In this document: one piece after another, positions 51,101 to 59,300 of the stretch
Layout: every line of letters starts with the position of its first letter
Numbering within the stretch: the first letter of the stretch is position 1
Origin: DASRHT01 sp035293765
Lineage (GTDB): Bacteria > Chloroflexota > Ktedonobacteria > Ktedonobacterales > Ktedonobacteraceae
Assembly (NCBI GenBank): GCA_035293765.1
Contig: DATGMF010000090.1
Location: 24,415-88,414 of the forward strand
Reading direction: 5' to 3'
Length of the DNA: 64,000 nucleotides
Notes under the pieces: model-generated
Told to the model about the DNA's origin: nothing
Seen by the model: only the letters and a program-made list of their open reading frames with translations
The model's database searches: none
Position numbers and translations under genes: made by a program

Positions 51101-53312
51101 CGGGTGGCGGGTTCAAATAACAACTGGTATCCTCTGGAGCATTCTCGCATTGCTCGGAGTAATAGAGCAAGCAGCGCAAAACCAGGTATTCGTCGATCTT
51201 GATTTTCAGCATGGCCGGTATACGGGCGAGCCGGTACAGGCGGGTCAGGTTCGTCAATGAGAGCTGGATCTGAGTTCCCGACTGACCAAGCAACTTGAGT
51301 GTATAGAGCGCCACTTTTGTAAGGTCATCGTCGTTGACTCCCAGCGCAGCAAGCAAGCGACTTCTGATGGCTGTATTGGTCGTGCCGGTTCGGTCCACGA
51401 TATCCCAGGGGAGCGCCACCGTCGGGTTAAAGGGAACTCGCGGATCGACATAAGGGTTTTTTCCAGCCAGCAGAGTGGGATTGTTAAAGACGCGATCAAA
51501 TAGATCCTGTGGGCGCGTGTCATTGATGCGTCCCCGATACTTCATATCATGCCAGAAGCTACACAGTACGTCTACCGGTAAACCGGTTGTTGTGTAGAGA
51601 TACTGCATCTTGCCAAGTTGCTCCAGCAACTCCCCGGTAATCTCGTTCACCCGAAGCGAGACCATAGCCCAGTCCAGATCGGCATACGACCAGCCGAGGG
51701 TCGCAGCCAGGCGCACAAAGCGATTGATCCGATCAAGACGACTGAGATTGTCCGGTGTGCTGATATCCAGCAGGCCCACAATTTCTTCCTCAACGTTACT
51801 CGGATCGAATGTATCGAGCTGGATATGCAGATAAGGAAGCCCCTGGCCGGTTTTGTTAATGAAAAAAGCGTTCGCCGCTCCCGAATTGAGTTCATCCGGG
51901 CTTAATTGTTGGAGAAAAAGCGCGTTGAGTTGGTCGTAAGTGAGGCGCGCGCGCCCTAAAAAGTACTGGACGCGGTTTAGCGCCTGCTGTGGTTTGATGA
52001 CGAAGCGCAGGCCACTTGCGTCCACCGTCCACTCCTCGGCAACCTGGAGCGATTGCCTGGACGGATCAATCTCGACCACAGTGCGCTCCTTGTTCTGGTC
52101 GTCAGGAGCATTATCGAGCAGAATTTGATCGCCGGGCTGAAGTTGTTGTTGAAAATCGGTACCAAGCCCTGTCACGGTTTTGGAGTCCTTCTGAATCGTC
52201 AGTGTCCCCTGTCCTTTTAGCGGGAGGTGGCGACTGACCGAATCGGGAGCGAGATAGCCATAGAATGGGCTGACTTCCGCTGGAGAACCAGATTGCGCGT
52301 TCCCTAGAAGGTAGGTATATTCGGTGAGCGAGAGCTTGAGATATTCGCGCCAGACATCGCGGGCCTGGGCGTATGGCGAATCGTCGGAGTTGACAGAGAA
52401 CTTCTGGTAGACATCAAACAGCGTCGTTGCGAGTTTATCAAAATAGTTTCTGATCGCCTGTAAATACAGGTTAAATGGCAGATTGAAAGGATATTTTGCC
52501 CCGGCCAGCAGTTTAATGGCGTCGTCCACATGGCCCTCTCGCTTTAGCAGCGCCTCCAGGCTCTCGTTGACAAGCTGAAGAGAAGGGAGCAGCGTATTTG
52601 TGTTCTCGCAGCTCAGCGGCAGCGTAAAGAGAAGCGGACAGCGGTCCTGTAATTTAAACCCGGGAGGGATCGTTGCCTGGTTGGCATCAGTGATGTACTC
52701 ATCAATAATGCGCATCAGATCAACGAAATACGCTGCCGGGCTCAGAATTGAACGACAGTGCTCGCATGTGCAGTAATCCAGCGTGCCAAAGAGATCCTGG
52801 TAACTGGGCATATCTTCATAATAGTTGATGACCTCGCTATTGCCATTCGCGAAATGCGTTGCGCGATAATACGGGTCCGCTACCGTATCTTTGATTCTCC
52901 CCCACAGGTGCTGCGTCTGGGCCGCGATATGCACCGCGCGTTGGTACATCTGGTGAGGAATGGATTGGTCGTCGTTCTGGCTGGCACGCTGGTAACGGGC
53001 CACAAATTCCTCCTCCGGCATGAGGACAATCGAGTGGGCCGACGTAAAATGCGCCTGAATCAGCTTCTCGGCTGCCTCAACCGCCGTCTGAGAAAGCTGC
53101 CCACGCGCCTGCTGGTCGGGATGGAGCCAGACCAGGCGTTGGAGTTCTTTGAGACGCTGTACAATCTGCGGGCGGGCCAGATCGCCCCAGTTGAGTTTTT
53201 CCAGGTCAGCCCGGTTATGCAAATCAAAGTGAAGCAGGTCAAAGTGGCTATTTTGCCGCAAAAAGGCCCGCGCATGAGGCGCGTTCTCCTGGGAATGGGC
53301 GCGTTCAACCAT
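45111..53312 (-). CDS. Tc toxin A subunit (TcA): receptor-binding and translocation pore
   Basis: The 2733-residue protein matches ABC-toxin A components. Near the N-terminus is the VRP1-like sequence LDYCTCEHCRSILSPAAYFVD. Large receptor-binding/shell regions follow; the neuraminidase-like/ABC-toxin N region is seen as DHLLWFTIWYIEKAY and RIHPPWWDWMMNYRVWEANRK. The C-terminal helical pore and TcB-binding domain shows DRAQIQAQIEATDIQLTIAERDY (in pieces: QAQIEATDIQLTIAERDY), FGYWDDLRRGLLTGERLLL and ALIGPYENIKATLTQL. It would form the pentameric syringe that binds cells and injects the TcC cargo. No signal peptide. AAAGGAG lies before the ATG at 53312, 80 bp after the TcB-TcC stop. Somewhat longer than typical TcA (about 2400-2500). 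Confidence 0.92.
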   Translation of the reverse strand: MVERAHSQENAPHARAFLRQNSHFDLLHFDLHNRADLEKLNWGDLARPQIVQRLKELQRLVWLHPDQQARGQLSQTAVEAAEKLIQAHFTSAHSIVLMPEEEFVARYQRASQNDDQSIPHQMYQRAVHIAAQTQHLWGRIKDTVADPYYRATHFANGNSEVINYYEDMPSYQDLFGTLDYCTCEHCRSILSPAAYFVDLMRIIDEYITDANQATIPPGFKLQDRCPLLFTLPLSCENTNTLLPSLQLVNESLEALLKREGHVDDAIKLLAGAKYPFNLPFNLYLQAIRNYFDKLATTLFDVYQKFSVNSDDSPYAQARDVWREYLKLSLTEYTYLLGNAQSGSPAEVSPFYGYLAPDSVSRHLPLKGQGTLTIQKDSKTVTGLGTDFQQQLQPGDQILLDNAPDDQNKERTVVEIDPSRQSLQVAEEWTVDASGLRFVIKPQQALNRVQYFLGRARLTYDQLNALFLQQLSPDELNSGAANAFFINKTGQGLPYLHIQLDTFDPSNVEEEIVGLLDISTPDNLSRLDRINRFVRLAATLGWSYADLDWAMVSLRVNEITGELLEQLGKMQYLYTTTGLPVDVLCSFWHDMKYRGRINDTRPQDLFDRVFNNPTLLAGKNPYVDPRVPFNPTVALPWDIVDRTGTTNTAIRSRLLAALGVNDDDLTKVALYTLKLLGQSGTQIQLSLTNLTRLYRLARIPAMLKIKIDEYLVLRCLLYYSEQCENAPEDTSCYLNPPPGSEHTNIDALIQQIEAAAWIKSSPFTFYELLYILSGAEVSYTDPNYIEAAVDPFIRRLAVNATNARVNRNSFLYESINATASSAIFEELVASQTITPIGILSTQNITYDTASPLFKICWTGLKTNDISEPEAKAAFLLLRDHGLLLETILLDCELAGILSAKFTADTPLDFLFKDDPKAQLKRGQVKAILLQVRLNILNTQQVLLDKNQMQKDFAINGLSDFLKMPTETIVALFPFVTSLTDPGMYLKDLLTPDQSPTPAVENLIRVLSRGGILVKKLGFTPDQILAVVAGPAHFNISNPSALTLADIQSLSTFIQLVQAFRDTNNTLICSYFQITSNDFKITCNQVRPSTPVSALATLTGWDSEQIEKLLNVFYPLASARSTVAALQRLKQAFDLGRLVGADVYLLLQLSALSRMDDSAKWETFSQLAQAVLALVSGKYGEEQFAQVCQTISRELNLAKRDHLLWFTIWYIEKAYIQQPSDLYQYLLIDVETGDCEQTSPIVQGIASLQLYLQRCRMMLEPGVTDLGRIHPPWWDWMMNYRVWEANRKIFLYPENYLDPSVRPERSPLFRTLQDDLSQTNLDRQSISDAFMHYFEGLEALSSLKYVESYNTRTFPDAPSGGDTTYIFGRTPTQPYAYYYRTYLVNYNKWSPWYAMELSINTPYIASVYAFNKVMIFWSEAQTLANSTIAGSTSSIQTTHQAVDKVSVKFSYLKHNHQWLQPQTLLDNFVVNFTPDPYLQDYTFITQRLKKNALYWQTLYPLHILPTNYIDDSLPKQELILINYGFALDFQKGQPIVIAPPKPTENPDENSLNTNIYTYITRLNQFLASTPPVLKGYVLYNDNSFTNNLIVVPNRVALLNYLPPSPQPYAPLIAVAAGTTVLGIARTNNVLYDNYYANSLVAQPPNDSTPDLLLLYNLPAASNLTMVKNQPGWFLFDSGDDAFLVLSLEKGLKKISEDILTVSADQPPLPAREVYLRARDYTDQPQALGSFNFAFKRLTTATVEALNARLVIGGIENLLTLESQQLPELPFSRFYKDGVKPPNTNPPTTETLDFDGAYGPYFQELFFHAPYLIARTLSTQKQFEEARTWYQYIFDPTHPPEPKDLHPQDRYWRYLPFRSLQPDALVCDLTNPAQIKAYNDDPFNPFAIADLRPTAYQKAIVMEYINNLLEWGDFLFTQDTRETITQATNLYVIAADLLGPRPRSIGDCAPVAPVSFEKIKQHYPDGIPQFIIDLENVVVSHDCLDNGGATFTSVPINYLPGVYFCIPENQEFLKYWDLVEDRLYKIRHCMNIQGTTRSLALFSPPIQPGQLIRSAASGTPNLPVSVRASIPLYRFSFLLAKAKEITGNLKDLGSTLLSALEKRDAEALAVLLNNQESNQLTLITAMKEGQINQLLRTRDSLQASLNSAEYRYTYYTTLLKEGLSPSEILNIQSTILANVYNLLGGTMKTLASVGYLIPNVGSPFAITYGGREIGASLDAVGSFFDLYGTYYNFIAGLSQTSAIYERRSQDWEFQAQMADYDRAQIQAQIEATDIQLTIAERDYAVHMQAIAANQEVGNFYRSKFTNQELYQWMTSTLSTLYFQTYSLALEMAMAAQSAYQYEMNSSTTFIHFGYWDDLRRGLLTGERLLLSLNQMDKFYTETNVRKMEIQKTISLLRLDPKALLDLKQTGECVFQLTEKLFDYDFPGHYARKIKTISISIPALIGPYENIKATLTQLSNQIIQQVSDQAAALNAVNFLLNGGDANEVPAGVLRSNWWVNQQIALSTGIDDAGLFEINFQDDQYLPFEGTGAVSTWRLSMPLPTNRIDFSSISDVIIQLKYTAQDGGPAFRQAVVNLPALRPFAGSQLLSFKDQYSQNWYTFLHTQPEAEAQRLIFTLPPTIIPPHLKPGAKLTGFYFKLLVPEGVSGVSGRNYITFQVQGAPPISFDLTQTNDQTVKTNIDLTQLVGQQEIIFNLQAGYTPDSLRVQPLGALNPTIVHNIALILFYEGEVNWSQIR

Positions 53313-53392
53313 TGAAACGCTCCTTTCTCTCACTATCCCGGCGCTCTTGCAAGCACATTCGCGCTTACCTGAATGCCGGGCTGCGACCAGTT

Positions 53393-56300
53393 TCAAGCCA
53401 CGGCCACCTGACGACCACCGCCGCCAGCCGATGGGTCCTGGTCCCGACGATGCAAATTAAACTTCTCCATATCCTCTTTGGCTGTGTTGGATTGATATTT
53501 CTTGAGCTTCACGCGCTTTTTCCCGGCAAACGGGTCTTCCACTTCGTAATATGTCCAGGGGCTGGACCAGCCGCTATTACTCTGCTCTTCGGAAAGGTTC
53601 TTGGGATTAAAGCTGACGCCCGCACGGAGCAGGATAGCCCCACAATCAGCGCAAATGGGCTTGTTTACCCCGATGGCAATGAGCTGGTAGCCGACAAAAC
53701 GGTCGGAGAGCAACCCCTCTATATAGTGATAAAGTATCCACATTTCCGCGTGAATATGCGATTCGCGCGGTGTTGCCGAGAGAAACTGGCCTGTTTCTTT
53801 GATCTGCCTGGCTGCCTCAACGCTATCATTTAGACGTGTGATTTGAGCCACGACATAACGAATACGCCCATCTTTTTCAAGGGCAGCGACTGCCGTGGTA
53901 TTCTGGCTGTTGTTCAGCTCATATGCGTTGTGAATGCGCCTGGCTATACCATCCAGCGCCTCCCCTCTTGCGCTGGCTTTAGGAGGATTCGCACGCAATG
54001 TCTTCAAAGAAGCTGCACGCCTTAGTTGCCTGGCCTCCTGCTCCTCTTGTTTCTGCTGCTCTATCGCCTCTCGCTTCTCTCGCTCTTTCTGTTCCTTTGC
54101 CACTTTGTTCGCTGCAACGGCTTTCTGCCTGTCTGCTGCTGAAGTCCTTCTACGCTTTCTTGGCTCATCTTCATCTTCGCTCTCCTCTTTCTTCCGCTCG
54201 CGTTTCTTGCAGCCATCTTTCCCGGTATTTTTACATAAGCCGGTGGCGTCCCAGTCTTTGATCGGGTTATTTTGCACGTAGGTGTACAGGTTCAGCCCAT
54301 CGGCAGCGCCAGAAGGGTCCGCGCTCATCCAGCGCCCTAGCCAGGAAATATAATAGCGCGCACCATAATAGTACAGGCCGGTTGTATCATCACACTCTTT
54401 GCCTGTGTAGCGATAGTCTTTGAGCGCGACCTCGCTCTGGTTGTAACCCGCGATGACCGAGGTGCCGCCGAAGGGAAAGTAGTCTTCCCAGCTAATCAGG
54501 CTGGCGCTTTCATCTACCTCTACGAGCGATGTGCCAATGCTATTGGTCAGTTGATAGCGCAACTTGATCTCCCCGGGCGAGTCGGTCTGCCGCTTGTAGG
54601 CGTCGATCATCCATCGGTTCAAGGTGCAAAAAAGGAGCTCGTTGCTATCCAGCACATCGAAGGCGTGCCTCTCCAGGATAATCGCGCTGCCTCGCGCGGA
54701 TTGCTGCCTGATGCGGTAGACGCGATAGGCGCCGAGGTAGATTGTCTCTCTGACCTCGATGATCGTTCCCTGATTCGCATAACGCTCCGAGATCTTGCGG
54801 ACACGCTGCATATCCCCATCATAGACATAGTAATCGCTATCGGACGGCAGGCCATCCCGCCGCGTGATCAGATCGACCTGTTTCAGTTCGTTCTCATAAT
54901 TCCACTCCACGCGGCGCAAATTATCGAGGGCCAGCAGATTGCCGTTGCGATCATACCTCTGCCCGGCCAGTCGGTTTGAATCAGCCTCGACAGGGAGAAT
55001 GCGTTTCCAGGAATCGGTCGAGCTGGCCTGGTGGGTCAGTTCTAGCAGGTTTCCTGAGAGGTCATAACGGTATTGCTCCCGATAGTTTTCGAGCGCCTGC
55101 ATATCGTTCGGATTGGGCGGGAGCGCCAGATAGAGACTCTGCTTGAACCCCGTGCGGTGTGTATCAGCCTGAATCCCTGGATGTTGTCGCCCGGTGGCCT
55201 GAAGCAAGCGATAGAGAGCGTCATAGGTGTAGTCAGACAAATCCTCCACTTTACGCTGCCGGTGAAAAACAACCGGCTCCGAGTTATCGCGCAGGCGGGT
55301 AATATTTCCTACGGGATCGTAGGTGTAAATCAGGCTCTGGAAGGTTTCGGGCCGCTCTCCCTGGCGCTGTGTTTCAATCGTAAGTGGCCGCAACGTGGTC
55401 TCTTCGTAAGTGATGGTTGTGACCAGGCCGGGCGCGCCATAAACGACGCGCATACGCTGAGCGTCAGCGTTGTAGCGGATGTCATCGATGATCACCTTCT
55501 CTGTGGTCCGTTCTTGCTCGGGTACAGTCAGCACAATGCGTCGCAACAGGCCCGATGGATCATAGGTGGACCGCGATACTGTTCCGTCGGGCGTGGTCTG
55601 AGCAATCATGCGCCCAAGCGCGTCATACTGAAAGGTTGCGGTAAACTGTTCTGGTTCCAGCAGGACAATTGCAGGGTTTTGCCAATCAATCCACCCTTTG
55701 TAATCCTGACAGAGCTGAGAGACCTGCTCGTTGATCTGGCTTTGCAGCGCGTACTGATTATACTGCGTGATACCCGACTGATCGTAGGCGCGGAATACCT
55801 CGCCGTGTAGATTGCGGTCGTAGGCATCTGGCTGTTGTTCCCCGTAGATGGTCTGTTCAACTACTATGTCTACACGAGGTTCGACATCGCCTCCTATGAC
55901 ACGTTTTTGCAGCGAGCGTTGCAGTAAATCGTAGGTATAGGATGTCTGGAAGCCGCGACTATCCCAGGAGTGAGAGGTGCTGCCTAGCACATTGACCAGT
56001 AGCCAGTGCATTCCAGCATCGGGGCTGGAGGTAGAGAGCTCCTGGCCTGTCATATCAAATGCCTGGTCAAAAGGCAGTCCCCGCGGATCGCGTGTACTGG
56101 TGGCATTTCCGGCAATATCAAGCGTCTTGCGCGTCAGCAAGTAGGTATGATCGACCGCAGGGTTCGCCCCTGGTCTGACTTCGGTGTTAACCTGGATCAG
56201 AGCAAAGCTGCGTTCCAGAGAATCGTAAAGCGCGTATTCGGGAGTATCGGCAAAGACAGCGGCTTTGTCCAGGGCATCTTTCTCATCGGGCGGAGCTGAA

Positions 56301-59300
56301 TGATAATGCTCCTGATAATAAGGTGAGAGCAGAACGGTATCATCCTCATCATAGGCAACCACCGCCCAGGGGTAGTAATGATTAAAGAGGAGAAATCCTT
56401 TGGCTGTAAGCTGGCGGATCAGGCGACCGAGCGCGTCATAGTAGTAGATCGTCGGCGGAGGGAGAAGGTTCTGCATGATCCGCTCGATCTGGTCTTCGTA
56501 GAAAGGGTTGGCGCTGAAGAATGGCTGATACTCTCTGACGATCAATCCTTTGTTATTATAGATAGTGCGCCCGGAGACGACCCAGATCTCATCTTCCTGC
56601 TCGGGAAGAGGCGGCTGCCCGATCAGGTCATTCTTGAAGGCCGCGCCTCCCTTCAGCTTGTTTTCGATATTCCGCCCGAAGCCATCAATGTACTGCACCT
56701 GCACGCGCACTCGGGTTTGCTGGTCAGGCGCAAGATCGCTGACGTAGGTCTCTCTGAGCAACTGGATCAGGGCAGAAGGCTGTTGCCGCTCCTGCCAGGC
56801 GCTGAGATCGAAATAGGAATACGTGCTGGCCTGTTGCAGATATAGATGTGGAGAGGCCAGCACCTCATCAAAAGTCGGGGTATGCAGGGCATATGCGGCG
56901 AGATCCCCGTTGCCAATAACTCTGCCGTCGCTTTTTATCTGGTAGAGGGTCGTGGCAATTACCTGCCCGAGTGGATCGTAGAGGGCTTGTGAGATCCGGT
57001 GATTATAGTCTGTAATCTGGCGGTACTGTAACGTCGTGTAATCGACCTCCGCGCTGGTCACAAGCAGGACAGGATTAGTCGGGTCGTTCGTAACCATTGC
57101 GCTCGTCTGTACCTGGATCAGGTTGTAAGGATCATAGGCAACGGAGGTTTCTCCGCCAAAAACACTGCGATACAAATAGGGAAGGTAGAAGCGTTCGGGC
57201 GTTTGGTAATAGGAAATGGTAAGACCTGGCTGCCACCAATATCCATCTTTTAATTCGTAGCCTGCCTGCAACAGCATGTCTGGATTTACCCTGTTATCGA
57301 ATGCCGGCTCAACCCAGGCTGCCGGAAAGACGGCGGACTCCGTATGGTGCAGCAACATCCGTTTGTGAGCCTGAGCAAAGGTAGCTGCGGTCTGATCCTC
57401 AGACCAGTAATAAAGGCGCTCCCAGGCGTAAAGACGAGCCTGGAGTTCAGGCGGTTGGAATGGTTGTTGATAGGCGATGACATGCAAGAGCGCCGCCTGA
57501 ACGGCGCGCTGAATCTCGGCAAAGTCAAAATATGACCGGTCGGCAATCGTGAGGCCACCGATCTCCAGGCTCTGCTGCTGGCATTCAAGGCCGAGCCAGC
57601 GGTACCCCTGCGCCTGGTTGATCTCGTTAATATAGGTGGTGAGTTCCACGACAACGTGGAGCGCCAGTTGTTCGTCATAGATCGTGTGTACCGGATCGTT
57701 GCTCTTCACGACCGGCAAACGGCGAGGATAGGCAACCTGGCAGGCATTGAGAACATTGCCATAGGCATCAACCGCGAGCGTGAACTGATGATTTATCGCC
57801 GGGTCAAGCGGATTGCGCTCATAACGGTAGGTGATGGTCTCGTGCGTGTACGTATAAAACGCAGCCTCAAATAAAGCGGTGTGCGGCTGCAATAACCGTA
57901 CGGCAAAATTCGCCTCAGTGACGTTGTATGGATTGGTCGCGTCGGCGCAGCCATCGTCTCCATACACCTCCACGCGTAGAAGTTGTCCGGCCAGGGCGGC
58001 GTAAGCCTGGCGCAGCGTCTCTGCGTCACTTGCGTTGATAGCTGCTTCAAGGTGGCTATCGGGAAGCACATACGCATCAGGGTCTTTCTGGAAATACTCT
58101 TGCGCGTACTGTTGCGAAAGGCCGCGTTCGGGGATATAGGCGCCGGTATGATACCAGGAGCGCGTATAGATGGGCGGTGTATACTCTTCCGCTGCAAGAG
58201 CGGTTGGCGATCCCAGATCAGAGATGCTGGCCGCATACTGCTCAAATGTTTCACTATCCCAGCGTTCGATAAAGCCGAAACCGCGAAATTCGCGTTCGAC
58301 CGGGTCATAATAGCCGTCGTGGTAACGAAAGCGGCTGACCAGGCGGGAGTGTGCGATCATATCGTAAGATTCGATCCTCTCGACGACCTGGACGGGAAAA
58401 GGCAGACGCGTGACCCAGGGCTTGCCAGCCTGTTTGTCTGCCAGATAGAAAAATGTTGAAGGTTTGTAATGGATAGTGCTGCGAGCCCCCAGATTATTCT
58501 GCCATGCGCAAAGCAGATAAGGCTTCACGCCATTGGAAAAATCGTAATAGAAATGTTGAACCGTCGAGGTAAACTGGCTAAAAACTAAACACGAGCTTCC
58601 GTTGCCCGGCACATCAGCGAATGTGATAGTGGTAAAATCATCATAGGGGAGCGGCAGTGGTAAGACAAGCGCGTCGCTGAAGCTATTCCCGCTCTGATTG
58701 AGAAAAATCTCGATATGCTCTCGATACACGTAGATCAAATCGGTTGTTCCTGAGCCATTCACGTCAGCCAGGAAGAGACGCGAGCGATCCAATCCGCCAC
58801 GAAAGCGCGGGGCGTTGCCGAAGGTGATTCTGGGACCAAAACGTCCATATCCCAGGTCGGGCCAGTATTCAACACTGCCGTCGCGAATCCTGACGCGATG
58901 AGTCAGTCCATCCCCACACATGTCAGCAAAGCCGAGGAACTCACTGTCCGAGTCATCGCGGCCCATAGGGAATTCTGGCTCGCGCAGCTTTTGCCAGGGG
59001 GGACCAAACCCTCTGGTGCCGTGCGCGGGATAGACGCGTACATAATCATCGTCAAAAACAACCACATCGGCCATACCGCTGCCGTTGATATCGATCATAT
59101 GCTGCTGCGATAGAGCAATCTCTGGCGGATAGGCAGCGAAATCCTGATAAGGCCGCCAGGAGCCATCCGGCCTGGCCTCGTAGTAACCGCAGCGCCCGGC
59201 CTGACGTACCAGCAGCGATAGCTGACCGTTTCCGGCAAGATCAGTAAGCGTAGTGTCAGGCGAGTCGCTTTCGAGCGGAAATCGGGGTGGAGGCAGTGGA

